This document shows, piece after piece, positions 16,492 through 25,174 of a stretch of DNA of 64,000 bases. The stretch covers positions 1 to 64,000 of the forward strand of contig JAVYNU010000001.1 of NCBI GenBank assembly GCA_038735125.1, given 5' to 3'. The notes under the pieces are model-generated. The model did not search any database. It was not told where the DNA came from and saw nothing but the letters and a program-made list of their open reading frames with translations. The stretch comes from Ignisphaera sp. (GTDB lineage Archaea > Thermoproteota > Thermoprotei_A > Sulfolobales > Ignisphaeraceae). Each line of letters begins with the position of its first letter. Within the stretch, counting starts at the first letter, position 1. Made by a program: the position numbers and the translations under genes.

Positions 16492-16833
16492 TGTGCTTGG
16501 TTCTCTTGGATGAGAGTCTCCATTTGCGGATTCGAAGCAGTTCAATACATTTCTGATTGAATGGGGTATAAAAGCTTTTAAGCAGATTAGCGTTAATCAC
16601 CATGTAATAATCTTCGACTATCAATGATCTGAAGAGACCATAGCTGCAATACAGCTATTACAATGTCTCCCATGGGAAAACTCTAGAAAGAGTTGACAAA
16701 ATTGTGTACACAGAGAACTTTGCTATGAAACCATAAAAACTTTTAAAGCCCTTAAATATCTTTGCAAACCCAGCACTGTATGTAACGAATATGGAAAGAA
16801 ATGAAAAACTTAAAACTCTATTGTTTTGTGTGT
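16492..16833 (-). promoter_or_regulatory. CRISPR leader, right copy (inverted relative to the left)
   Basis: Inverted counterpart of 3128-3470, ending exactly at the repeat boundary 16491/16492. The ~105 bp next to the repeat differ from the left copy by about one base, while the middle is more diverged. It includes TTAAAAGCTTTTATA as a likely promoter. The outer end lies about 25 bp from the stop of the small winged-helix gene at 16857. Confidence 0.85.
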
Positions 16834-16856
16834 TCTGTGTTCTTGGGTCTATGTGT

Positions 16857-17096
16857 TTATTGTTTGGTGTTGCTGCATGGTTTTAGTAGCATCTTTTTTC
16901 TTTGTGGTGATGGTTCTTTGCATATTGTGCCCTGTCTTATCATTTCGGCTACAGTTTTTCTCAGCTCTATGCCGTCTATGTATATCTGCTCTTCTGTTTC
17001 TAGCTGGTCTCTAAGCTCTTCGAATGTTATTCCGCTTGGGTTTCTAGCTATTACCTTCGCTATGGCTTCTCTGAGGCTCTTCTCTGCAGAGCTCAT
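16857..17096 (-). CDS. Small winged-helix-like partner of the radical SAM gene
   Basis: 79 aa, ATG 17096, overlapping the end of the radical SAM gene by 53 bp in another frame. It reads AIAKVIARNPSGITFEELRD, then LRKTVAEMIRQGTICKE, a pattern that fits a small winged-helix domain, with a basic tail. The long overlap suggests the pair is translated together. It could be a regulator or a substrate/partner of the enzyme; function unknown. Confidence 0.7.
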   Translation of the reverse strand: MSSAEKSLREAIAKVIARNPSGITFEELRDQLETEEQIYIDGIELRKTVAEMIRQGTICKEPSPQRKKMLLKPCSNTKQ

Positions 17097-17892
17097 AGAG
17101 CTTCTCCTGGTCTACTATCTTGTCTGGGGGTCTTATCGCTATCCATGGTGCCAAGCCCTTTTTGCATAGCCTTTTCTGGACTGCTGGATAGAGCTTTACA
17201 TACTCTATCTCCATGCTGTCCACAAGCCTTGTGTCTATTGTCGCCAGCCTCTCGAGGAGTTTTGCAAGCGTCTCTTTTTTGCAGAAGCTTATTGTTATTG
17301 CGACTCTCGTCTCTATGCCGCTGTCCAACAGGTTTTTTACCGCTTGTATCTGTGTGTTGAAGAAGCTCTTCTCAGCCCCCGTTATCGTGTGGAACTCCTC
17401 CTCGCTGCAGCCCTTTATCGACACCCTGGCCACAACAAACCTGTATCTGCTCAGCGCCTCTGCCAACCTCTTGTCATAGCCTATCAGAACCCCGTTTGTC
17501 TCTAGTATGAACATCCCCCTCCAAATGTCTCTAAACATGTTTAGGTGGTCTAGCAGCTGCAGGAGGTGTTCAAAGGCTATTGTCGGCTCTCCCCCACTCA
17601 GCCTAGCAAATCTATAGCCGTTTTGACTGGCCATCCCAACCAACTTTCTTGCGACATCAACAGGTTTGTGGTAGTCCCCGACAGCCCTAGCGTTTCTGGC
17701 TAGACTCCAGCAGTATACACATCTAAGGTTGCAGCCTGTTGCATAGCCTGTTGCAGAGCCTCCGTAGAACCTGGTTGGCGCAAGCCCAAAGTACTTTCTC
17801 GCCACAGCCCCTCCAACATCCACTGAGACAAGCTTCTCAACTGCTTTCGAGAGCTCTATGGGGTTGTAGCCAGTGCCGAGCTTCGTATCCAT
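17044..17892 (-). CDS. Radical SAM protein
   Basis: 282 aa. The 4Fe-4S/SAM motif C-x3-C-x2-C is at Cys54, Cys58 and Cys61 (ATGCNLRCVYCWS), followed by RLSGGEPTIAFEHLL and a later FILETNGVLIGY strand. These are typical of the single-domain archaeal radical SAM proteins related to pyruvate-formate-lyase activases and wobble-base or peptide-modifying enzymes. No SPASM or other extra domain is seen. The substrate cannot be told. ATG 17892, directly downstream of the UPF0173 hydrolase on the same strand. Confidence 0.85.
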   Translation of the reverse strand: MDTKLGTGYNPIELSKAVEKLVSVDVGGAVARKYFGLAPTRFYGGSATGYATGCNLRCVYCWSLARNARAVGDYHKPVDVARKLVGMASQNGYRFARLSGGEPTIAFEHLLQLLDHLNMFRDIWRGMFILETNGVLIGYDKRLAEALSRYRFVVARVSIKGCSEEEFHTITGAEKSFFNTQIQAVKNLLDSGIETRVAITISFCKKETLAKLLERLATIDTRLVDSMEIEYVKLYPAVQKRLCKKGLAPWIAIRPPDKIVDQEKLYELCREEPQRSHSEGNS

Positions 17893-17906
17893 GTAAACTC
17901 CTTTGG

Positions 17907-18602
17907 CTATACCCTTATGGACTCGCCCGGCTTTAGGATCCTCACATCTACGCCGGGGACCCTCTCCCTAACCAGGGCCGCAAACCTGTTTGGGTCAGCT
18001 GATATCACATCGAATGTGTTGTAATGCATTGGTATAGCTATAGAGGGTCTGAGGAGCTCAACTGCCTTCACAGCCTCCTCAACACCCATAGTGAAGTGCC
18101 CTCCTATTGGAAGCATAGCCACAACAGGTTTGTAGAGCTCGTGGATAAGCCTCATGTCCCCGAAGACCCCTGTGTCCCCGGCATGGTAAAACGACTTGCC
18201 CTCACCCAAAATGACAACACCTGTTGGAGAGCCTGTTGAGGAGCTGTGGAAGGCCGGTGTTAGGACAGCCCCAATCTCTGGGCCAAGCCTTATATAGCCG
18301 CCTATATTGGCTGGGACAGACCTGTCGACAGCCCCGGCCTTTCTAGCTATCTCCTCGGCGAGCTCATATACAGCTACTATCCTAGCCTTCTTATACCTCT
18401 TTAGAAGCTCCTCAGCCTCTCCCACGTGGTCCCCATGACCGTGGGTGACAACAATAAAGTCTATCTCTTGGTAGTCTCTAGCAAAGGACTCGACGCTTCT
18501 ATAGGGAGACAGGGGGTTTGTTATCCAGGGGTCGACCAAAAACCTGTAGCCACCAACCTCTACAACAAAGGCTGCGTGGCCAAGCCACCTAATCAAAGCC
18601 AA
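17907..18602 (-). CDS. UPF0173 metal-dependent hydrolase (metallo-beta-lactamase fold)
   Basis: 231 aa. The N-terminal IRWLGHAAFVVEVGGY and the metal motif VTHGHGDHVGEA (H-x-H-x-D-H) are characteristic, with further ligands in YHAGDTGVFGD and MHYNTF. It matches the UPF0173 family of short metallo-beta-lactamase hydrolases, substrate unknown. It shares the minus strand with the radical SAM gene, 14 bp apart. Confidence 0.92.
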   Translation of the reverse strand: MALIRWLGHAAFVVEVGGYRFLVDPWITNPLSPYRSVESFARDYQEIDFIVVTHGHGDHVGEAEELLKRYKKARIVAVYELAEEIARKAGAVDRSVPANIGGYIRLGPEIGAVLTPAFHSSSTGSPTGVVILGEGKSFYHAGDTGVFGDMRLIHELYKPVVAMLPIGGHFTMGVEEAVKAVELLRPSIAIPMHYNTFDVISADPNRFAALVRERVPGVDVRILKPGESIRV

Positions 18603-18696
18603 TCAAACCACCTCAAAAAGCTTTCTGCTCAAACAGTAAAAAAGGTTTGCTAAAAAGGTTTCTAGCTACAGACAGCTCGCAGGTGTGCGAAGATCT

Positions 18697-19626
18697 ATGA
18701 TGGGGCAGGAGGAGATCGAGAGCTATGTCAAGGCAGGTCAAATAGCATGCAAAATCCTTAGAGACTCCACAAAGATTGTTAGACCGGGGGCGAAGGTGAT
18801 AGAAATTGCTGAGCAGATCGAGAAGAGGATTGCTGAGATGGGTGGGGAGCCAGCATTCCCAGTAAACATATCTATAAACGATGTGGCGGCCCACTACACG
18901 CCAGAGGCTGGAGACACTCTCACAGTTCCTGAGGGGGCTGTCGTGAAGATAGATATAGGCGTTCATGTGAATGGCTACATAGCAGACACAGCCATTACAG
19001 TAGCACTCGACGACAGATACAACATGCTTTGCGAAGCAGCTAAAACAGCTCTGGAGAAAGCCGTTGAGGCGGCCAACATAGGGACAAAGTTCAGCGAGGT
19101 TGGCCACATAGTCGAATCTGTTATAAAAAGCTATGGATTCAAGCCAATATACAATCTGAGTGGGCATAGCCTAGACAGGTTCTCTATACATGCGGGCGAG
19201 GTAATCCCAAACTACAGAGACAGGCTTGTTCTCGGCTCCTTCAAGGCGGGGAGGGCATATGCTATAGAGCCCTTCGCAACAAGCGGAGATGGATATGTTA
19301 CAGAAGGTAGAAAGACGCTGATATACGCGCTAAGGCCAAACCCCAAGAAGCTTTCGAAGCTTGGCCAAGAGCTTCAAACAGTCTTCAACACCATATACGA
19401 TGACAGAAAGACACTGCCCTTCGCACTGAGGTGGTACACAAATAGGTTTAGCCTCGAGCTCCTCGAAAAGGCTGTGAAAGCCTTTGTCCAAAGCGGTCTA
19501 GCCATAGCTTATCCAGTCCTGGTCGAGAGGAGCGGGGGTGTGGTGGCACAATTCGAGCACACAATACTATTCACAGACAAGGGGGAGAAGATAGTTACAA
19601 CAGAGTGCCTGATGCAGCCCACCTAA
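18697..19626 (+). CDS. map: Methionine aminopeptidase, type II
   Basis: About 309 aa; removes the initiator methionine from nascent proteins. Metal-ligand and fold motifs are present: FPVNISINDVAAHYTPEAGD, KIDIGVHVNGYIADTA, LSGHSLDRFSIHAGEVIPN and the final AQFEHTILFTD. The length and the helical insert after the first His fit type II (archaeal/eukaryotic) MetAP. ATG 18697 chosen; GTG 18685 would add four residues. Transcribed divergently from the UPF0173 gene. Confidence 0.96.
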   Translation: MMGQEEIESYVKAGQIACKILRDSTKIVRPGAKVIEIAEQIEKRIAEMGGEPAFPVNISINDVAAHYTPEAGDTLTVPEGAVVKIDIGVHVNGYIADTAITVALDDRYNMLCEAAKTALEKAVEAANIGTKFSEVGHIVESVIKSYGFKPIYNLSGHSLDRFSIHAGEVIPNYRDRLVLGSFKAGRAYAIEPFATSGDGYVTEGRKTLIYALRPNPKKLSKLGQELQTVFNTIYDDRKTLPFALRWYTNRFSLELLEKAVKAFVQSGLAIAYPVLVERSGGVVAQFEHTILFTDKGEKIVTTECLMQPT

Positions 19627-19710
19627 GCTTGTTATTATAAACAAAAAGTTTTATATCCACAAAAACTGTTTTCTGGATATAACTAAAGAAGGTGATGATA
19701 CACGCTATAC

Positions 19711-20817
19711 ATGGTAACAAACATGCAGATCGGCAACGACTGGAACAATATAATATCCATACTCTTCTGGCTCGTATTCATGCTATACTTCTTCACGGAC
19801 CTCCCACAAAAAACACAGTTTCTGAGATACGAAAAAGGTGTTGCAGCAAGGCTAACAGTTGTTGAGGGCCTTGTCAAAGAGAGCATATCCAAGGTGAAGA
19901 CATACCTATCCAAACTGGGCGTAGGCAACATAGATACAATAATAGGAAACTCGCTAGAAAACTACTTCGCTATAGAACCTGTCTCCATAGAGCCGACAGA
20001 CATTATAAAGAGGCTTGACCACATAATAACAGCCAACGAAGACAAATTCAAAAAGGATCTGCAAAACTCCATGCCGAACATAGGCAGACACATGCTGAAC
20101 AACATAGCAGTCTCGCTAGCAGTTGCCTCAGCCCTCTACACAGTATTCAAGGTTTTGAGACACTACTACCTGCTTGGGAAGAAGTATGAGAACTGGGTTC
20201 TTCTAATGCAGCTATACCTACTCCTCCCACAGCTGCTAAGAGAGCTTATGCCCTATGTGAGAGCTGTTGACACATTCATAAAAGGTGTTCCAATAGGAGA
20301 CTCGGCAGGCGCCATGGTCGCCTACAAGCTTGCTGGGCTAGCGCCCAGAATAGATATTGAGGAAGACACAGTATACTCAATCACTGAAATAGATGGCAGA
20401 AAAGTCTATGTGATAAAAGCAAAGGGGCCTGGAGCAACAGTTGGAAGACCCGGAAAAGCTGTTGCAAAAATTGCTGAGATGCTAGAGAACAAGGTGGCTA
20501 GAATCATAACAGTAGATGCAGCACTAAAGCTCGAGGGAGAGCCAACAGGTCTAGTTGCAGAAGGCTCTGGAGCAGCAATAGGCGATGTCGGGCCAGAAAA
20601 AATAGAGATTGAGAGAACAGCTGTAAAGTGTGGCGCACCACTAGACGCTGTAATAATTAAAATGGGTAACGACGAGGCGATAAACCCAATGACAAAAGAG
20701 ATTTCCGATGGAGTTGAAAAAGCCTATCAAAAAGTTCTAGAGATTATAAGGAATAGAACAAAACCCGGAGACAATGTAATCGTTGTGGGTATTGGAAACA
20801 GCGTTGGTGTATACTAA
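19711..20817 (+). CDS. DUF1512 family membrane-anchored protein
   Basis: 368 aa. A membrane helix lies near residues 9-28 (IISILFWLVFMLYFFTDLPQ), a second hydrophobic stretch near 130-145, and a soluble C-terminal half contains GVPIGDSAGAMVAYKLAG, KAKGPGATVGRPGKAV and VVGIGNSVGVY. This matches the archaeal DUF1512 family, whose function is not established. The TATA-like AAGTTTTATATCC lies about 55 bp upstream and GGTGATG just before the start. It probably forms an operon with the small zinc-ribbon protein that follows. Confidence 0.85.
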   Translation: MVTNMQIGNDWNNIISILFWLVFMLYFFTDLPQKTQFLRYEKGVAARLTVVEGLVKESISKVKTYLSKLGVGNIDTIIGNSLENYFAIEPVSIEPTDIIKRLDHIITANEDKFKKDLQNSMPNIGRHMLNNIAVSLAVASALYTVFKVLRHYYLLGKKYENWVLLMQLYLLLPQLLRELMPYVRAVDTFIKGVPIGDSAGAMVAYKLAGLAPRIDIEEDTVYSITEIDGRKVYVIKAKGPGATVGRPGKAVAKIAEMLENKVARIITVDAALKLEGEPTGLVAEGSGAAIGDVGPEKIEIERTAVKCGAPLDAVIIKMGNDEAINPMTKEISDGVEKAYQKVLEIIRNRTKPGDNVIVVGIGNSVGVY

Positions 20818-20818
20818 C

Positions 20819-21133
20819 ATGATCACAATGCAGACAGATGTCCTAACAATAATACTTGCAATTATAATGGCAGGTCTACTGATATACCTAGTAATCTCAT
20901 CACTCGACTACTCAAAAAGAAGAAAACAATTCTTAGGAAATGAGAAAATAAGCTTCAAAATAATGACTGTTGCCATATGCCAGCAAAACGACTACACAAT
21001 CGAGAGAGAGTTTAGAGAAGGGGATTTCATAGGGAAGGTAGATGGAAACTGCCCAAAATGCGGTTCGCCAGTAATAGTAACAAAGATATATGCTGTTCCA
21101 CAGGAAAAGACACAAAAATCTTTTAAACCCTAG
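20819..21133 (+). CDS. Small membrane protein with zinc ribbon
   Basis: About 104 aa from ATG 20819, directly after the DUF1512 stop. One membrane helix (TIILAIIMAGLLIYLVISSL) near the N-terminus, then a cytoplasmic part with a two-cysteine knuckle GNCPKCGSPVIV. Only one CxxC pair plus a single earlier Cys (AICQQN) is visible, so metal binding is uncertain. It ends just before the 5S rRNA promoter. Function unknown; position suggests it works with the DUF1512 protein. Confidence 0.75.
   Translation: MITMQTDVLTIILAIIMAGLLIYLVISSLDYSKRRKQFLGNEKISFKIMTVAICQQNDYTIEREFREGDFIGKVDGNCPKCGSPVIVTKIYAVPQEKTQKSFKP
21117..21126 (+). promoter_or_regulatory. TATA box of 5S rRNA
   Basis: TCTTTTAAAC lies about 27-36 bp before the 5S start, the spacing expected for an archaeal TATA box, and overlaps the end of the preceding gene. 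Confidence 0.6.
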
Positions 21134-21152
21134 CAATTATAGATAGATAATC

Positions 21153-21287
21153 GGCGACCCGACCCGGCCATAGCGGCTGGGCAACACCCGGACTCGTCAG
21201 ATCCCGGAAGTTAAGCCAGCCGCGTTGGGTGTGGCTGTGGCTTCCGAGAGGGGCCGCAGCCCACCCAAGCTGGGATCGGGTCGCCGC
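21153..21287 (+). rRNA. rrf: 5S ribosomal RNA
   Basis: GC-rich RNA of about 135 nt whose ends pair (GGCGACCCGA at the 5' end with TCGGGTCGCC at the 3' end). The internal ACACCCGGACTCGTCAGATC and CCGGAAGTTAAGCC blocks are the universal 5S loops B and A. It stands alone, not behind a 23S gene, as is usual in crenarchaea. Ends are accurate to a few bases. Confidence 0.95.
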
Positions 21288-21307
21288 CTAATTCCTGCAT
21301 ATCAACC

Positions 21308-21901
21308 CTATAGCTGTAGTCTCTCAATAATGTAGCTGAACACCTCATTAATGCCCTTGCTCGCGTCTACAACAATCCAGTTCTTTGTTGGGTATCCCTC
21401 GCCTATTAGCCTCCAGTACATTTTTCTGACCTTCTCCAGAAACTCAATGTCTTTTTCAAATACGTCGAGATTCTTTTGCTTTGCTTTTCTCTCTACAGCT
21501 TTTCTAGGCTCTATATCGAGATAGATTATTGTGTCTGGCTTTGGCATATCGAGATACTCTATGATTTTCCTCGCCATTTCGTAGTCGAATCCGAGGGAGC
21601 ATTGATATGCTATTGTGGAGGTGTAGTACCTATCCATTATAACGGTGTATCCGCTTGAAAGCGCTTTTTCGACTTTGGGCTTCTCTCTATACATGTCTAG
21701 TATGTATAGGAAGAAAAGTTCTTGGTGTGTCAATCTTATTTTGGATTCTAGAAAGAGTTTTATTATGGATCCATATATCGAGGTGTAGTTGGGGTATGAG
21801 AATAAGGTTGCTTCAAGCCCTTTTCTCCGGATATGCTCTACAACCATTCTGCTCATAGTAGATTTGCCGGCTGCGTCAATACCCTCAAAAACTATTAGCA
21901 T
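21308..21901 (-). CDS. tmk: Thymidylate kinase
   Basis: 197 aa from ATG 21901. Phosphorylates dTMP to dTDP. P-loop FEGIDAAGKST, the DR(Y) motif VIMDRYYTSTIAYQ, the lid region with VERKAKQKN and YLDIEPRKAVER are all present. It is convergent with the 5S rRNA and divergent from the PLP-enzyme gene, from which it is separated by about 70 bp. Confidence 0.95.
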   Translation of the reverse strand: MLIVFEGIDAAGKSTMSRMVVEHIRRKGLEATLFSYPNYTSIYGSIIKLFLESKIRLTHQELFFLYILDMYREKPKVEKALSSGYTVIMDRYYTSTIAYQCSLGFDYEMARKIIEYLDMPKPDTIIYLDIEPRKAVERKAKQKNLDVFEKDIEFLEKVRKMYWRLIGEGYPTKNWIVVDASKGINEVFSYIIERLQL

Positions 21902-21935
21902 GGCTATGCACAAAAACTTTTATGGCTTTGCTACA

Positions 21936-21944
21936 GAATATAAG
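21936..21944 (+). promoter_or_regulatory. TATA box, probable leaderless transcript of the PLP enzyme
   Basis: GAATATAAG is centred about 30 bp before the ATG at 21970, so transcription would start at or very near the start codon. No Shine-Dalgarno sequence is present, which fits a leaderless mRNA. Confidence 0.55.
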
Positions 21945-21969
21945 TTCTTCAGTGTTTGCCGGTGTCTAA

Positions 21970-22869
21970 ATGGTGTCAGATATTCTGGAACTTATTGGAG
22001 GCACCCCAGTGATAGAGATTAAGAGTGTGGGACTCGAGAATGGCTGTAGACTATTTGCAAAGCTAGAGTATTTCAATCCTACTGGCAGCCACAAAGATAG
22101 GATAGCGCTGTACATGGTGAGAGGGGCCATAAAGAGGTTTGGGCTAAAACCAGGCAATTATATTGTCGAGGCGTCTAGCGGCAACACAGCTATTTCCGTG
22201 ACATTCGTAGCTAGGAGGCTTGGACTAAAACCAGTTATAGTGATCCCCAAGTCGACTAGCAAGGCAAAGGTCAAGATACTAGAGTTTCTAGGCGCCGAGA
22301 TAATATTCGGCGATGAGGATCCAGCCTCGGAGAGCTACTACATAAGAATTGCTGAGAGGGTTGCGAGAGAGAGAAACACTGTTTTCCTAAACCAGTATGC
22401 AAACCCCGACAACGCATTGGCGCACTACGAAACGACTGCCAGAGAGATTTGGGAGCAGATGAATGGCGATATAGACGCTTTTGTCATGGGTGTTGGGACA
22501 GGGGGTACTATAACAGGTGTCGGCAGGTTCCTAAAGGAGAGGAAACGGGATGTGAAGATAGTGGCTGTAACCCCGAGGGGGTCGAAGCTTGCTGGAGGTG
22601 TTGGGGAGGATAGGATAGAGGGGTTGCTACACAAAGATGTTCCACCACTCCTAGACAAGACAGTGATAGACAGGGTAATCGAGGTTTCCTATAGCGAGGC
22701 GCTTGAAATGGCGCTTCACCTAGCGAAAGAAGAGGGCATATTGGCAGGGATATCCTCAGGTGCCAACATAGCTGGGGCTATAAAGGTTTCTAGAGAGCTT
22801 CCAAGGAACTCCAAGATAGTTACAATAATTGCCGACTCTATATTTAGATACGTAGAGGAGATTCAATAG
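21970..22869 (+). CDS. Cysteine synthase-family PLP enzyme
   Basis: 299 aa, fold-type II PLP enzyme of the cysteine synthase/cystathionine beta-synthase family. The PLP lysine is K42 in NPTGSHKDRIA, the substrate loop is EASSGNTAISV, and the phosphate loop is VGTGGTITGVGRF. It probably makes cysteine from O-acetyl- or O-phosphoserine and sulfide; the exact donor cannot be read from the sequence. Single gene with its own promoter. Confidence 0.92.
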   Translation: MVSDILELIGGTPVIEIKSVGLENGCRLFAKLEYFNPTGSHKDRIALYMVRGAIKRFGLKPGNYIVEASSGNTAISVTFVARRLGLKPVIVIPKSTSKAKVKILEFLGAEIIFGDEDPASESYYIRIAERVARERNTVFLNQYANPDNALAHYETTAREIWEQMNGDIDAFVMGVGTGGTITGVGRFLKERKRDVKIVAVTPRGSKLAGGVGEDRIEGLLHKDVPPLLDKTVIDRVIEVSYSEALEMALHLAKEEGILAGISSGANIAGAIKVSRELPRNSKIVTIIADSIFRYVEEIQ

Positions 22870-22931
22870 TCGTTCCAAACCTATGTGAAGAAACGATATG
22901 CTACTAGCTCTTTCCATCAAGCTGGTTTAGA

Positions 22932-23195
22932 TCAAGAGGTGCTAGCACTATGAACCTCGTTAACCGTTTTCATGGCTATGGATACATGTTCTAGAAGATC
23001 ATCTACAGTATTTCTAAACGTTAGGATCTTCGTATTTGAGCCTCTAACTAGTATCTTCATAACGTTGCCCTGGCATGTAACATCGATGGTTATAGAGCTT
23101 GGAGCTGTTTTGTTGTCTGGCTCAACCGCGTTTAGAACAGATCTACACATGTTTTCATCGCTCATCACTATCTCTATGCTTAGCTCCAACATCAT
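22932..23195 (-). CDS. pcc1: KEOPS complex subunit Pcc1
   Basis: 87 aa. The pattern LELSIEIVMSDENMCRSVLN, then AVEPDNKTAPSSITIDV, matches Pcc1, the dimerising subunit of the KEOPS complex that makes tRNA t6A with Kae1 and Bud32, both encoded about 3 kb away. Start overlaps the upstream RecJ-like gene by 4 bp. The S15 - RecJ-like - Pcc1 order is conserved in many archaea and supports the call. Confidence 0.85.
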   Translation of the reverse strand: MMLELSIEIVMSDENMCRSVLNAVEPDNKTAPSSITIDVTCQGNVMKILVRGSNTKILTFRNTVDDLLEHVSIAMKTVNEVHSASTS

Positions 23196-24361
23196 TTTAT
23201 GACATCACCAACGCTTTGAATATTTGGCAACACAATATAGTTTCTATCTATATTCAGCTCCTTTTCCAGTGGCCACCTAGCCTCAACTAGTTGCAGGGGC
23301 AGTAGATACTCTTTGCCGTTTGTGAAAACCGTTATATCCTCTGCCAGCCCAACACCCTTCAAGATTCTGTACAATGTGTAGAGAGGTGGTACACTAGGCT
23401 CTGTCGATATGTCGACAACCCCTATTCTGATGCCCTTGACAATAAACCTTTTTATTGCCAGCCCCTTTATCAGATTGTCTATAAAGTTTTTGAATTGCTT
23501 TAGAGTTGAATACATCCTAGCCACAGCATAGCCCACTATCCTAGGCTCCAAGGTTATGTAGAGAGGTGCCTCAGCCCCCTTAAGATCAAGGTAGAACGAG
23601 AGTGCATAGACAGTCTCGTACAAATCTACAACACCCTCAACATTTTTAACAATTATTTTTGGCCCTATAACACTTGGAGCGCCTCTTCCATAGCTAGAAA
23701 CTATTTTCTCAACCTCCTCGGCAACACCCTTCACAATATCCTTCTCCTTAGCGGCTAAAACCTTGCTCACAATCTCTGAACCAGCTTTATCGTCTAGCGA
23801 GACCCCCACGATATAGGGCTCCAAAGTTTTTGCAAGAGCTTGGGCAGCATCTATTCTTGGATAGCCAAAGAGTCTAAGACTCTGTGTATACTCCCACAAA
23901 TCCTTTGACACCGCCTCCTCCAACACAGCCTTATGAATCTCCACAACATTTTCATCATAGAGTGTAGAGCGGGCAATCGATAGCATGGCCGACATGGACA
24001 ATGCTTCGATGGTCTTTGGAACAATCCAATAGTTTTTGATATTCCTCACGAGATGTATAGATGTGGACTGCACTATGCTTACATCCCTCTCCAGAAAATC
24101 GTCTATTGAAACATATCTCGTTCCCGGCAAGGGGCTTCTTTGCATCACCCCAACTCCGATGGTAATACCATCGCCACTGGGTTTAGACGCTGAATAATAT
24201 GGGGCTAACATAATGTCTGCTTCATATTCTTTGAAAAATCTTAGAAGAAGAGATGCCGAGAAGATGCTGTCGATTGTGGGGGCATAGACGATGTAGACCC
24301 CCTTAACCTGTTTAACCAGAGCCACAAGCTCCTTGAATTGCCTAGCCACAGCACACACCAT
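23192..24361 (-). CDS. RecJ/Cdc45-like protein, DHH motif lost
   Basis: 389 aa. The N-terminal part has the DHH-superfamily layout (GVYIVYAPTIDSIFSASLLL then a second strand near YYSASKPSGDG), but the DHH catalytic triad is absent. The later RLFGYPRIDAAQALAKTL and LAIKRFIVKGIRIGVVDIST correspond to the second lobe. Catalytically dead RecJ homologues in crenarchaea act as the Cdc45 part of the CMG-like replicative helicase. The call rests on this pattern plus its place between S15 and Pcc1. Confidence 0.75.
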   Translation of the reverse strand: MVCAVARQFKELVALVKQVKGVYIVYAPTIDSIFSASLLLRFFKEYEADIMLAPYYSASKPSGDGITIGVGVMQRSPLPGTRYVSIDDFLERDVSIVQSTSIHLVRNIKNYWIVPKTIEALSMSAMLSIARSTLYDENVVEIHKAVLEEAVSKDLWEYTQSLRLFGYPRIDAAQALAKTLEPYIVGVSLDDKAGSEIVSKVLAAKEKDIVKGVAEEVEKIVSSYGRGAPSVIGPKIIVKNVEGVVDLYETVYALSFYLDLKGAEAPLYITLEPRIVGYAVARMYSTLKQFKNFIDNLIKGLAIKRFIVKGIRIGVVDISTEPSVPPLYTLYRILKGVGLAEDITVFTNGKEYLLPLQLVEARWPLEKELNIDRNYIVLPNIQSVGDVIK

Positions 24362-24444
24362 TTTATAGAAGAGACAAAAACTATTAAATACTTTAAAAGA
24401 AATACTTTAAGAAGCGAAAATAAGATGAAACAGCATCAGAATTG

Positions 24445-25044
24445 CTACTGCTGTGCCTCGGAAGACTCTGGCTGTTGTTGCGATGGTTGTTGCTGACTCT
24501 CTTGAGCTGTGGTTGCTGGTTGTGTTACTGTACCGGCAGGTGCCTGGCTAGGGGATTGTGCCATGCCCTGCTGCAGTACTGCGCCAAGATACTGAGAGAC
24601 AAGGAGCCTTGCTCTCTCAGGATCATATTCGAAATCTGGGGGTAGTTTGCCCACACGCTTATAGTATCTTATCAATGCTCTTATCTTAGACTCTGTCTCT
24701 ATTAACCCCCTCTTACTCGTGAAATCCTTTGGCTGTTCAGATAGATGCCTCCTCAGATTCACTGCCTTGGCCATTAGTCTAAGCAGATCCTCTGGTATGG
24801 GCAGTGCAACACCATGTTTCTCAAGAATCTTTGTAAGTTTCATACCTGTAACTGATTTGACTAGTGGAATCCCATACTGGTCTCTCAGGATAACCCCTAT
24901 CATAGATGGGGTGTACCCCATCCTAGCTAGCTCAACTACAATAGCCTCAATCTCATCCTGTGAATATCTAACCCATTTTGGGGGGCCAAGTCTTGCAGGC
25001 CTAGTTGAATGCGACTCTCCCTTATCTCTCCTTTTACCAGCCAT
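24445..25044 (-). CDS. rps15: 30S ribosomal protein uS15 with a long Q/S/P tail
   Basis: 199 aa from ATG 25044 ([16 protein letters not shown]). The archaeal S15 core is complete: [39 protein letters not shown] and [20 protein letters not shown]. Archaeal S15 is normally about 150 residues. Here roughly 45 extra residues follow, almost all Q, S, P, A, T and E (for example [19 protein letters not shown]). The tail is in frame and ends at a clean stop. Confidence 0.96.
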   Translation of the reverse strand: MAGKRRDKGESHSTRPARLGPPKWVRYSQDEIEAIVVELARMGYTPSMIGVILRDQYGIPLVKSVTGMKLTKILEKHGVALPIPEDLLRLMAKAVNLRRHLSEQPKDFTSKRGLIETESKIRALIRYYKRVGKLPPDFEYDPERARLLVSQYLGAVLQQGMAQSPSQAPAGTVTQPATTAQESQQQPSQQQPESSEAQQ

Positions 25045-25174
25045 ACCATATTCACACATTATAATGCATTATTCTTCTATAGATATGAACAACACACTCT
25101 TATAAATTTTTATAATTAAATCTTGGGATATGAACAAAAAGCATCATCATTCACAGGCGGCAAAAACAATGTTG

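Noticed and set aside
3128-16833. Inverted pair as terminal repeats of a transposon
   Set aside because: Both ends stop exactly at CRISPR repeats, no transposase is present and no target-site duplication is visible; CRISPR leaders explain it better.
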